DNA of 18,698 nt from JBDTVS01 sp040007095 (GTDB lineage: Bacteria > Acidobacteriota > Vicinamibacteria > Vicinamibacterales > CAVVIG01). The DNA lies in the NCBI GenBank assembly GCA_040007095.1, contig JBDTVS010000197.1, forward strand, positions 1-18,698, written 5' to 3'. This document shows, in pieces, positions 6,314 through 13,852 of the stretch. Position numbers and translations under genes: made by a program. The notes below the pieces were generated by a model that did not search any database, was not told where the DNA came from, and worked only from the letters and a program-made list of their open reading frames with translations. Each line of letters begins with the position of its first letter. Positions within the stretch are counted from its first letter, which is position 1.

Positions 6314-6850
6314 CCGTTTACAGCGCCGCCCCGGCGTGCTACGCATCCGATGCCCGCCCACCTCGGGACTGCCCGCATGACGCATCGCTGGAATGCCCTC
6401 GCTGTTGAAGATCGCATGATCGCACCGAATCAACGCTGCGACGCCTGCGCGAAGAAACGCTTCGCGGTTCGCACAGCAACTGGTCCGATGTCGTCCGCGA
6501 CAGCTTCGAGGCTACGGCTGGCACTCCCCCGGCAAGCTCCGGATCCGCCCCAGCCCGCGCGACGTCGATCTGATGCGCGTTACGCTCCCATGGGTGTTGT
6601 GTATCGACACTGTCGACCGCCGCATTGTCTTGGGCGCGCTGAGATGAAGCGCTGGGAGCGCCTGGGTGGGGAGAACGGGATGACGGTTCCCGCCGCCCAG
6701 GTCTGCTGCCAGGCCGGACTGATCGGCATCGCTCGTCGGTTGACCGACCACGCCGGCCGAACCTTGTGCGCTTCGTGCCAATTTCGTGTCAATCGAAGGG
6801 CGCACCAAAAGTCGCAACAGGAATGATTCGTTGAAATCACTGAATAAAAT
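6314..6850. other. Stretch without a recognisable gene, before tRNA-Arg
   Basis: The only long plus-strand frame (6350-6826) is rich in Arg, Ala and Pro and shows no domain or good start. Its two CxxC pairs (CDAC, CASC) are far apart and probably accidental. No duplicated piece of the tRNA (candidate attachment site) was seen here by eye. Confidence 0.35.
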
Positions 6851-6926
6851 TGGTGCGCCCGGGCAGATTTGAACTGCCGGCCCCCCGCTTAGGAGGCGGG
6901 TGCTCTATCCCCTGAGCTACGGGCGC
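6851..6926 (-). tRNA. tRNA-Arg (anticodon CCU)
   Basis: The minus strand folds as a complete cloverleaf. The acceptor stem is GCGCCCG/CGGGCGC, the D arm GCTC...GAGC, the anticodon stem CCCGC/GCGGG with loop CTCCTAA (anticodon CCT, reading AGG), the T arm GGCAG-TTCAAAT-CTGCC, and a discriminator A is followed by an encoded CCA (6851-6853). Arginine tRNAs are frequent integration targets. A degraded integrase lies on its 5' side. Confidence 0.95.
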
Positions 6927-6976
6927 GAATTGACTGTAACTATTAATGCCGTTTAGGCTTGTCGGCTTCAATCATC

Positions 6977-8301
6977 TCATCGTGGCACAGAGCGGATGCT
7001 CGATAGCCACGGTTTGTGCCACGGATGTGCCAGCGAGACATCGTACCGGTGGATCGAGTCGCGCAGTCCGAGCTCCGAGGCATGCAAATAGGTGCTGGTT
7101 TGCGCCAGATTGGTGTGCCCCAACAGCTCCTGCACAATGGTGCAGAGGCACTCCGTTCTCCAGCCAGCGACAGCCGGCCTCGTGACGCAAGTCGTGGAAG
7201 TGCAGGTCGATCGTCGCCAGCTTCGTTCGGTAAGCTGCTGACAATCGACTCCTCACCCATTCGGGCTGGTGTCCATGCGCCTTCAGCAGCGCCGTTTCCC
7301 AAGCACGCTTGATGTTGTGGACTTTCCGCCCTGTTGCGTCGCCGAAGACGTAACCCCGGGGGACCGTGAACGGATCGCGTTTTGGCGTCCGTTTCGGCCA
7401 TTTCGAGGATCGCCGCTCGCTTCGCGGGCACCGGGAGTTCACGAGAACGAGCGGTCTTCTTGGCTCCTCGCTCCACGGCGCGAATGAGCACTGAGCGCCT
7501 GGCGAGATCCACGTCGGCCCATCGAGTCGACAGCAATTCACCGCGTCGGGCGCCGGTTTCAAGCGCGGACACGATAATCCACTGGAGCCGCAGCCCCGCT
7601 CCGCGGCCAGCTGAGCCGGCTGCCGCCAGCAGGCGGACCTCTTCCTCCGGCGACAGTCGGCGACGCCGTTGCGCGACCTTTGTGCCTTTGAGCGACGAAT
7701 CCTCCGAGATGGGAGATCGCGATAAGTAGCCCTTCCGAGCCGCCCACCGGAACGCCGCCTTCAACACCTGGACATACTTGTTGCGTGTGCTCGCTGCGAA
7801 TCCCCCACCGAGCAAGCTGGCGAAGAACGTCTCGAGCGTGTCTTCCGTGAACCCCGATAAGGTCCACTCCCCCAACCGTCGACCATCCGGTGCCTGAAAG
7901 TTCCGCAACCGACCAAGCATCGATGCATCGTTGCGCCAGCTCACCTTGCCGGTAGCTTTCACGCGCTCGAGATACCTCGGAACGAAGGCGTCCAGCGTCG
8001 TGAGTTCCTCATGGGCGGCCACGGGTTGAGCGGGGTTCGCGGCCAGCCGAGCCCGATCGGCGAGAACGTCTGCGGACCGCCTGAATGTGCCGGCTAGCAT
8101 TCCCGCCTTAATCCGCGCCACTTCGGTCTTTGCCTCTTCCTTCGTGGCGAGGTGTCGCCCGAGTTCGGTATCAAGACTAAAACGGTACCACCTCCCGCTG
8201 CGCGGCTTGAAGTTGAAACACCAGCCATGCGGGCATTTCGTCCACCTCTGCCGGGGACAGCCGCAACGTTTCCGAAGATTTCCGTTCCGGTGGCGGGGCA
8301 T
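6977..8301 (-). pseudogene. Tyrosine site-specific integrase with two frameshifts
   Basis: The gene starts at ATG 8301 with MPRHRNGNLRKRCGCPRQRW, then KCPHGWCFNFKPRSGRWYRF, a cysteine-containing arm-binding domain. A SAM-like core-binding domain follows (TLDAFVPRYLERVKATGKVS, then FAASTRNKYVQVLKAAFRWA), and then the catalytic domain with the first Arg in ALETGARRGELLSTRW. A homopolymer of C and G at about 7354-7362 shifts the frame; the second frame carries YVFGDATGRKVHNIKRAWE and the HxxR box, HDLRHEAG. A second indel near 7135-7140 moves to a third frame with VQELLGHTNLAQTSTYLHAS, which holds the catalytic His and the nucleophile Tyr, and ends at TGA 6977. All catalytic residues are present but in three frames, so it is inactive unless the indels are sequencing errors. 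It ends about 50 bp from the tRNA. Confidence 0.85.
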
Positions 8302-8549
8302 CGCTAGCGATATCCTATCAAACCTCTCGAAGCCTGGAGCGACGCGGGAGCGCGACGGACGTCATAAAGTTACGGCGATGCTGCCGGGATGATTTCAACG
8401 GGCGCGAGTCCATCCAACCCAGGCGTCGACCCATTCGGGTCGGAAGCGCAAGTCTCCACGCGCATTAAGTCCTGGCGCGTTGATCGAGTTGGCGAACAGC
8501 GGTCAACGCTGTGCGGCTCGGCGCAGGGGACGCATCAGACCCGTTCCCC

Positions 8550-8762
8550 TCAGCCCTGATCCGCCCGCACATAGGCACCGCGGCGGGTTTGCTTGAGAAA
8601 CTTGGCATCAAGCAGTGCCGCGAGGAGCACCTGGGTCGCCACCGAGTCGAGGTTCCAGAGGCGCTGCACCTGTGGCTCCGTCAGATGCAACCCGGGGATC
8701 TCGAGATATTCGGCGCGCATCAGATGAAGCCAATCGGCGAGGGCTGTTTCGGTCGACAACAT
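8550..8762 (-). CDS. Small winged-helix-like protein (70 aa)
   Basis: From ATG 8762, preceded by AAGGAG at a 7-base gap, the frame encodes MLSTETALADWLHLMRAEYL, then EIPGLHLTEPQVQRLWNLDS, VATQVLLAALLDAKFLKQTR, and RGAYVRADQG. The pattern of helix, turn, helix and a short wing (GLHLT..QVQRLW..D......L..L...FL..T..GAYVR) resembles small winged-helix proteins, so DNA binding is possible but not shown. The frame is open upstream to 8894, but that part lacks a start with a binding site. It lies downstream of the sigma-54 promoter module at 9007-9131, after the remnant of an SPW gene, so it is probably transcribed from that promoter and therefore belongs to the regulon of the adjacent two-component system. 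Confidence 0.7.
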   Translation of the reverse strand: MLSTETALADWLHLMRAEYLEIPGLHLTEPQVQRLWNLDSVATQVLLAALLDAKFLKQTRRGAYVRADQG

Positions 8763-8778
8763 GTTCGCTCTCCTTTTG

Positions 8779-8934
8779 TCAGTGCGTCCGGGCTTGCCAG
8801 GTCCGAATGGCCAACACCAAATCATCGAGATTCCACGCGCTTCGCCTCTTGATGGATCGGCCCGTCGCGACCGTTTCACCTGGTCGAGCCGCACCCGGGC
8901 TGCCGCCGAAGTGAGCGGAAGAGAAACGATTCAT
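8779..8934 (-). CDS. Possible 51-aa protein coupled to the SPW remnant
   Basis: ATG 8934 overlaps the stop of the 15-residue leader peptide as ATGA, a common arrangement for coupled translation. The frame reads MNRFSSAHFGGSPGAARPGE, then TVATGRSIKRRSAWNLDDLV, then LAIRTWQARTH, and ends 16 bases before the ATG of the next gene. The C-terminal helix looks protein-like, the first half less so. No family is recognised. It could be non-coding DNA left after the SPW gene decayed. Confidence 0.25.
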   Translation of the reverse strand: MNRFSSAHFGGSPGAARPGETVATGRSIKRRSAWNLDDLVLAIRTWQARTH

Positions 8935-8978
8935 GACACTCCGACTTTGATCTGGTCGATGTTTTGCAAAGGTTTCAT
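8931..8978 (-). pseudogene. SPW-repeat protein remnant, 15-residue leader peptide
   Basis: With GGAGG 6 bases upstream, ATG 8978 encodes MKPLQNIDQIKVGVS and stops. This aligns with the first residues of the SPW protein at 14421 (MQRLKHIVQINIVLG), and the 5' flanking DNA of the two genes is also related, so this is probably the beginning of a second SPW gene that lost its body. It may still be translated as a short leader. Confidence 0.6.
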
Positions 8979-9006
8979 ATGGGGCCTCCATTCAGCGCAT
9001 TCAGAA

Positions 9007-9022
9007 AGCAAGAGGCGTGCGT
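9007..9022 (-). promoter_or_regulatory. Sigma-54 promoter (-24/-12), copy 1
   Basis: The minus strand reads ACGCACGCCTCTTGCT, matching the consensus TGGCACG-N4-TTGCW except at the first two positions and the R, with the correct -24 to -12 spacing. ATG 8978 lies about 30 bases downstream. It is conserved in position and sequence with 14450-14465. Confidence 0.7.
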
Positions 9023-9084
9023 AGTCCTGCGCCTGTCGGCATCCGTTCTCTGTTGGGAGACGTCCGCAGGCCGTGGGCGCACGT

Positions 9085-9131
9085 TGATCGCTCTCAGACA
9101 GCGGCCGTGTCGTCGTGTCTGAAAACAGACA
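9085..9131 (-). promoter_or_regulatory. Tandem enhancer/operator sites for an NtrC-type regulator, copy 1
   Basis: The distal site, 9116-9131, is a perfect 16-bp inverted repeat, TGTCTGAAAACAGACA. The proximal site, 9085-9100, reads TGTCTGAGAGCGATCA on the minus strand and keeps the TGTCTGA half. Their centres are 31 bp apart, three helical turns. They lie 63-109 bp upstream of the sigma-54 promoter and 48-94 bp before the kinase start, so one module could serve both directions. Binding by the regulator at 10321 is inferred. Confidence 0.65.
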
Positions 9132-9178
9132 GTCGTGTCGGGACGGCTGCGAGGTGGCAGTGTTACGATCGCATTGAT

Positions 9179-10324
9179 ATGGCGCGGTCGACGGACCAGT
9201 CACCGCTGCGGCGAGCCCTCGCGAGTGACGCGACTCGTATCGGCGGCCTGCTGCTTATCATTGTCGCGCTCTCGCTCCTGCACTCCACGACGAACGAATC
9301 AGAGGTGATTTGGCACGGGCTGCTACTGCGGTTCTATTACATTCCGATCCTGATCGGCGCCTACTGGTACGGTGCGTTCGGAGGATTGCTGATTGCCGTG
9401 GCTTCCTCGCTGGCGTATGCGCCTCATCTCCGCGAGCAGGGTCCGGCAGTCGAAGCGGGCCGATACGCTGAAATCGTCGTCTTTCACGTCATTGCCCTGA
9501 CCGTGGGTCTGCTCGCGACCGCGCAACGGCGTGTGACCGAGCGCTACCAGCATGCCGCGGAATCGCTGGAACGGACCAACCTCGAGCTCATGGCATCGGC
9601 AGCGCAGCTGCAGCGAGCCGATCGACTGAAGACGCTCGGGGAGGTCGCTGCCGGCCTGGCACACGAGATCCGTCACCCGTTGGCGTCCATCCGCGGGGCA
9701 CTCGAAATCATCGACGAACGGTCGCGCCCGGACAGCCCCGAAGCCGAGTTCTCTCGCCTCGCGATCGTCGAAGTCCAGCGCCTGGACAATCTCGTCTGGG
9801 AATTCCTTCATTACGCGCGGCCACGTGAGCCGGAGCTGCGCCCGGCCTCGCTCCACCACGTGGTGGAGCGAGTGGTCGCCTTGCTTCGAGTCGAATGCGA
9901 ACGAGGTGGCGTCCTGCTGGACGTTGATCGCGGCGGGACCACGCCGGATCTTTCAATCGACGCGCTGCAGATCGAGCAGGTGCTGCTGAATGTCATTCTC
10001 AACGCCATCCAGGCGAGCCCGCCGGGCTCATGCGTGCGTGTGCTTGAACGACTGGATCAGCAGGATGCCATGATCGACGTCCTCGATGAGGGACGCGGTA
10101 TTCCGGCCGAGTATCTGGGCCACATCTTCAGTCCATTCTTCACGACCAGAGAAAAAGGCACCGGCCTTGGCCTCGCCATCGCCAATCGGATTGTCGTCAC
10201 CCACAATGGTCACATCGAGGTCGTGGACACATCCGAGCGGGGCACCTGTGTGCGCATCCGGCTGCCCATCGGCGCGTCGACGCAACGAACCGAGAGCCCA
10301 ACGCGCGCGCAGGTGCACATATGA
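9179..10324 (+). CDS. Membrane sensor histidine kinase (NtrB/ZraS-like)
   Basis: This 381-aa protein has four predicted membrane helices near residues 21-37, 46-63, 65-80 and 97-113, with short loops and no large periplasmic domain. A coiled linker leads to the HisKA domain (LGEVAAGLAHEIRHPLASI, phosphoacceptor H162) and the HATPase domain with an N box (VLLNVILNAIQAS), G1 (DEGRGIP), and F/G2 boxes (FSPFFTTREKGTGLGLAIAN). The H-E-I-R-H-P-L-A box is typical of kinases that pair with sigma-54 regulators. I chose ATG 9179 although its ribosome-binding site is weak, because the longer frame from 9017 would run through the operator region. The gene overlaps the next by ATGA, so the pair is translated together. 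The stimulus is unknown; the small sensor suggests detection within the membrane. Confidence 0.93.
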   Translation: MARSTDQSPLRRALASDATRIGGLLLIIVALSLLHSTTNESEVIWHGLLLRFYYIPILIGAYWYGAFGGLLIAVASSLAYAPHLREQGPAVEAGRYAEIVVFHVIALTVGLLATAQRRVTERYQHAAESLERTNLELMASAAQLQRADRLKTLGEVAAGLAHEIRHPLASIRGALEIIDERSRPDSPEAEFSRLAIVEVQRLDNLVWEFLHYARPREPELRPASLHHVVERVVALLRVECERGGVLLDVDRGGTTPDLSIDALQIEQVLLNVILNAIQASPPGSCVRVLERLDQQDAMIDVLDEGRGIPAEYLGHIFSPFFTTREKGTGLGLAIANRIVVTHNGHIEVVDTSERGTCVRIRLPIGASTQRTESPTRAQVHI

Positions 10325-11733
10325 CGGACCCTCGAACGGTGCTGCTCGTGGACGACGACCAGAGTTTTCGCCGAGTCATGGAATTCCAGCTCCAGGAGGA
10401 CGGGTTTCGAGTGCTGACCGCGGCGAACGCGTCAGCCGCGCTGCAACGATTTCAGGCGGACCGGGTCGACCTGGTACTCACCGATGTCAAGATGCCGGAG
10501 AGCGGCGGGATGGAACTCCTCGCTCGGCTGAGAAGACTGCAGCCTGATCTCCCGATCGTCATGTTGACGGCGCACGGGACAATTGAGTCGGCAGTCGAGG
10601 CGATGAAGCTGGGCGCCTTCGACTACCTGACGAAGCCGTTCACGCGCGAGCAACTCCGCGTCATCCTGAGCAAGACGTTCGACGTGGCCGCCCTGAAGCA
10701 GGAAAACAAGCGCCTGCGCGCGGTGGTCGCCGAGCGATTCTCGTTCACCAACATGATCGCGGGGTCGCGCGCGATGCACGACGTGACGGATCTGGCCTCA
10801 CGCGTCGCGAACACGGAGACCACCGTCCTCCTGTATGGTGAGAGTGGCACCGGGAAGGAATTGCTGGCGAAAGCGATTCACTTCCACAGCGACCGTTCCC
10901 GTCATCCGTTCATCGTCGTCAACTGCGCGGCCATTCCGGAAAGCCTGATTGAGTCCGAGCTGTTCGGTCATCGTCGTGGGTCATTTACCGGCGCCGTCTC
11001 CGACAAGCAGGGCAAGTTCGAAGCCGCAAACAAGGGAACCATTTTCCTCGACGAAATTGGTGAGCTGCCTTTGTTGATGCAGGTCAAGATTCTCCGCGTT
11101 CTACAGAATCGTGAAATCGACAAAGTGGGTGAAGCGCGACCAATCAAGATAGACGTCCGCATCATCGCGGCCACCAATCGCAACCTGGAGAAGATGGTCT
11201 CCGATGGCGGGTTTCGCGATGATCTCTACTATCGGCTCGCCGTCGTGGCGCTCCGCATGCCGCCACTGCGGGAGCGCACCGACGACATCCCCCTGTTGGT
11301 GGAGCACTTCGTGGACACCCATACCGCCCGCCTTCGCCGATCCCGACCCACCATCACTCGCGACGTGTATTCCGCGTTCAATCTGTACGCGTGGCCCGGG
11401 AACATCCGCGAACTGGAGAACATCGTCGAACGGGCTCTGGTCCTTGACCGCGACGGCGTCTTGAGTCTAGAGGATCTGCCGGATCGCTTGCGAGCGCGCG
11501 AGCAGGGCCTCGGACGGCTGCGGATCGAGTTGCCGGATGAGGGATTATCACTCGAGACGCTGGAATGCGATCTGTTGAGGGCGGCACTCGAAAAGCACGA
11601 CTGGAACCAGACGAAGGCCGCAGCCTATCTCGACATCACGCGAAGTGCTCTCCTCTATCGCATGCAGAAGCTTGGGCTTGAAAAACCCAAGCCCGACTCT
11701 GACACCCATGGAACGTCCACCGCCCCCGGATGA
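10321..11733 (+). CDS. Sigma-54-dependent response regulator, NtrC family
   Basis: This 470-aa protein has the full three-domain layout. The receiver domain, residues 1-120, has acidic pocket D11/D12, phosphoacceptor D55 (LTDVKMP), T83 and K105. The AAA+ domain, about 145-385, has Walker A GESGTGKE (173-180), the sigma-54 contact loop as GSFTGA (220-225, Ser in place of the usual Ala), Walker B TIFLDE (240-245), and a sensor region FRDDLYYRL. A Fis-type helix-turn-helix lies near the C-terminus (DWNQTKAAAYLDITRSALLY). It would activate RNA polymerase-sigma-54 after phosphorylation by the overlapping kinase. Two modules of operator plus sigma-54 promoter in this window (8976-9131 and 14419-14572) are the natural candidates for its targets. 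Confidence 0.95.
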   Translation: MTDPRTVLLVDDDQSFRRVMEFQLQEDGFRVLTAANASAALQRFQADRVDLVLTDVKMPESGGMELLARLRRLQPDLPIVMLTAHGTIESAVEAMKLGAFDYLTKPFTREQLRVILSKTFDVAALKQENKRLRAVVAERFSFTNMIAGSRAMHDVTDLASRVANTETTVLLYGESGTGKELLAKAIHFHSDRSRHPFIVVNCAAIPESLIESELFGHRRGSFTGAVSDKQGKFEAANKGTIFLDEIGELPLLMQVKILRVLQNREIDKVGEARPIKIDVRIIAATNRNLEKMVSDGGFRDDLYYRLAVVALRMPPLRERTDDIPLLVEHFVDTHTARLRRSRPTITRDVYSAFNLYAWPGNIRELENIVERALVLDRDGVLSLEDLPDRLRAREQGLGRLRIELPDEGLSLETLECDLLRAALEKHDWNQTKAAAYLDITRSALLYRMQKLGLEKPKPDSDTHGTSTAPG

Positions 11734-11837
11734 GAGTCGCGCGGACGGACGATTCGTCTGACGCTTCGCTACGTCGCGAGGGGGACGGTGGTCGTGGCAA
11801 CTGCATTCGAGCCGGCGACTTCCGATCCGGTACTGGC

Positions 11838-12449
11838 TCAGTTTGTCAATGCTGGGCTCAAGGAGCCTTGACGCTCGCGGCGAACATTCGTGGCAGCGAT
11901 TTGCCGGCAGTCGTCCGGTGTCTTTGGAGACGGCGCAGGCCCACGGTCATGATCTGGTCCGACGCTTCGTGTCGAGTGCGCCGAGAGCACATTCACGCGC
12001 GCGACGCAGTCACAGTCCGAGGAAAGATTCCGGAGGCGCATTTTGAAGTCGAGCGTCTGCCCTGGACGCACAACGGCGTCGTTTCCCACGAGCGTGTAGG
12101 GGCCGGCGAGTGGCTCGCTGACGCCAGAACCGGCGGCCTCTTTCAGGATCGAGACTTTCACCACAATTCGTGTGAGGTCATCGGTCCCTTGGTTGGAGAG
12201 CCCGAAATTCAACACAGTTGATGGCGCCCCATCCATTTTCTCAGCAGTGTTGAAACGGACGTATTGCACATGGAGCGACACGGCATCGTTCACCAGGAGC
12301 GGACTCGACGCTTCGACGCCGATACCGCCCATAACGGCAACCAACGTGTCTTTCACGACTCCGCCGATGGTGGCATCTTGAGCGCGGGCACCTGTCGGGA
12401 CGAGGGCCGACCAGATTACGACGGCCGGTGCCAGTTCTGCGCAACGCAT
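11838..12449 (-). CDS. Secreted protein with Oar-like N-terminal segment
   Basis: This is a 203-aa protein with signal peptide MRCAELAPAVVIWSALVPTG and cleavage after ARA. The mature N-terminus, ATIGGVVKDT...GIGVEASSPLLV, resembles the carboxypeptidase-regulatory-like domain at the start of acidobacterial TonB-dependent receptors, here very short. It is followed by a beta-rich domain: VSLHVQYVRFNTAEKM, VLNFGLSNQGTDDLTRIVV, GQTLDFKMRLRNLSSDCDC, VARVNVLSA. The tail after residue 160 is of low complexity and may be unstructured or frameshifted. GGAGGG lies 6 bases before ATG 12449. It follows the DUF4118 gene by 54 bases on the same strand, so it may end the same transcript. Function unknown; periplasmic or surface location is likely. 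Confidence 0.65.
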   Translation of the reverse strand: MRCAELAPAVVIWSALVPTGARAQDATIGGVVKDTLVAVMGGIGVEASSPLLVNDAVSLHVQYVRFNTAEKMDGAPSTVLNFGLSNQGTDDLTRIVVKVSILKEAAGSGVSEPLAGPYTLVGNDAVVRPGQTLDFKMRLRNLSSDCDCVARVNVLSAHSTRSVGPDHDRGPAPSPKTPDDCRQIAATNVRRERQGSLSPALTN

Positions 12450-12503
12450 CGCAAGCCCTCCCTGTCCTTACGCCGACGGAGTCCCGGCACTCTCTTGGCG
12501 ATC

Positions 12504-13223
12504 TCACTCACTCGGAGATAGGATCGGTCGTTCGGAGAGCTGGCGACGATCAGGACTATGTGCACCGATCAGCTGGGACCCTCTACCTCCGAAAGGCACC
12601 GCATCGTACCTGGCGGCACGTGAGCCACGCCATCCTGTCATCGCCGTATTTTGAGTCACGTCATCCTTCGTCTGGTTGGCGGCTTCCGCCTCAGCTCGTG
12701 CTCTTTGCTCTCGCCACAGACCTTCGGCCAGGCGGCGCCGACTGGCCTTCAGGACGGTCGTCAGGGAAGTGATGAGCCCTCCCACCAGGAGAAATAGCAC
12801 GACGCGATCCCATCGTTCGATACCGGGCTCACCGATCGCACTAAGAAAGAAGTGGTTGCCGAGCAACGCACCGACAACGGTCGCGGCCACGGCCGGGCCG
12901 ACACCGCCGTACCAGGCCACCACCATGACAGCAGGCGTAAACAACAGAAACGGACTGGCGTTCCCGATTGGAGCTTTCAGAGCCAAGCGTACTAAAAAGG
13001 CAAGGGTGACGGCGGCGGCGGCCATGGCGTACTGGCCGAACATCGATTCCCGAACACTCACACTTGCGCGCAATGGAGGCCCGGGTGCGTCTGTCACATC
13101 AGCAGTCGTATCGAGCACCTCGCGCCAGCTTCGTTGGCAATCGCGGCAGCCGATCCATACATGGCTTCGAGTCCGCGCGAACTCTTCCATCTCGCCGCGG
13201 CAAACTTCGCACGATCGTGACAT
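12504..13223 (-). CDS. Zinc-ribbon plus DUF4118 membrane protein lacking its kinase
   Basis: From ATG 13223, with GGAGGG just upstream, the 239-aa product begins with a zinc ribbon (CEVC near residue 5, CRDC near residue 27, ending CRDCQRSW). Three or four membrane helices follow (QYAMAAAAVTLAFLVRLAL, FLLFTPAVMVVAWYGGVGPA, VAATVVGALLGNHFF, VVLFLLVGGLITSLTTVL), matching the DUF4118 sensor module known from KdpD and many hybrid kinases. A coiled segment, LWREQRARAEAEAANQTKD, is where HisKA normally begins, but the frame then runs into DVTQNTAMTGWRGSRAARYD and ends. No kinase domain is found downstream. It is either a truncated kinase or a stand-alone sensor. It is next to the Rieske gene (48-bp gap), so it is probably co-transcribed. 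Confidence 0.75.
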   Translation of the reverse strand: MSRSCEVCRGEMEEFARTRSHVWIGCRDCQRSWREVLDTTADVTDAPGPPLRASVSVRESMFGQYAMAAAAVTLAFLVRLALKAPIGNASPFLLFTPAVMVVAWYGGVGPAVAATVVGALLGNHFFLSAIGEPGIERWDRVVLFLLVGGLITSLTTVLKASRRRLAEGLWREQRARAEAEAANQTKDDVTQNTAMTGWRGSRAARYDAVPFGGRGSQLIGAHSPDRRQLSERPILSPSE

Positions 13224-13271
13224 GACCCCCTCCACTTCGTGATCCGGCACCAGGGCACCCCACCGGCGGTG

Positions 13272-13847
13272 TCAGGTCTTCAGGAACGACTCCGAATCAG
13301 CCCATTGACCTAGTTCAAACTGAAACCTCCGGCTCTTATCGATCAGAATGTGTCCATCATCCGACAGAGAGATCGCTGCCCGCTCGAGCGGGCGGGGCGC
13401 CGGACCTTCGAAATTGATGCCCGTGAGCCGGTATCCGCTGCCATGGCACGGGCACTTGAATTTCTGTTCGGCCGGCAGGTAGTTCGGCGTGCAACCAAGA
13501 TGCGTGCACACCGAAATCAGGGCATAGAAGCCGCTGGCCTCCTGGACCAGGTCCTCGGGCGTGCGCACGAGCCAGACACCGAACGTGTCTTTCCAGCGCT
13601 CATCGACTCCGATTCCGTACTCGCTGGGAAACCCGGCTTTGAACTGCTGGGACGGCTCATCGAGGACGTTCGGAAACATCATGCGACCCGTTGACGCAAG
13701 GGCCACGGACGAGGCGGCGGTGATGGCGCCCCAGGCGAGTTCGATCCACTGCCGCCGCGAGAGCAGCGGCGACTTGTCGTCCGCGTCTTCTTGACCTGTT
13801 TCGACCGACGGCGCCGCGCCCGTCGTTGTCCTGTTCACCAACGTCAC
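13272..13847 (-). CDS. Rieske [2Fe-2S] protein, QcrA/PetC-like
   Basis: This 191-aa protein has a twin-arginine-type anchor (SRRQWIELAWG, residues 30-40; membrane helix to about 55) and a C-terminal Rieske domain with box I C114-T-H-L-G-C119 and box II C132-P-C-H-G-S-G-Y139. All four cluster ligands and both disulfide cysteines are present. Such proteins carry electrons in cytochrome bc complexes at the outer face of the membrane. No cytochrome b or c1 gene is near; instead the gene is third in an operon with an SPW protein. The start is uncertain: AGGAG lies 2 bases before GTG 13847, 8 bases before TTG 13841 and 11 before GTG 13838. It may serve an alternative bc complex encoded elsewhere, or another redox partner such as the nearby sulfite oxidase. 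Confidence 0.88.
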   Translation of the reverse strand: MTLVNRTTTGAAPSVETGQEDADDKSPLLSRRQWIELAWGAITAASSVALASTGRMMFPNVLDEPSQQFKAGFPSEYGIGVDERWKDTFGVWLVRTPEDLVQEASGFYALISVCTHLGCTPNYLPAEQKFKCPCHGSGYRLTGINFEGPAPRPLERAAISLSDDGHILIDKSRRFQFELGQWADSESFLKT

Positions 13848-13852
13848 ATCTC

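Noticed and set aside
6350..6826. Plus-strand frame with CxxC pairs as a zinc protein
   Set aside because: The two CxxC pairs are more than 100 residues apart and the rest is low-complexity; no ribosome-binding site supports it.
11670..11692. Hairpin GCTTGGG...CCCAAGC near the end of the response regulator gene as a terminator
   Set aside because: It lies within the coding sequence 40 bases before the stop and has no T-run after it.
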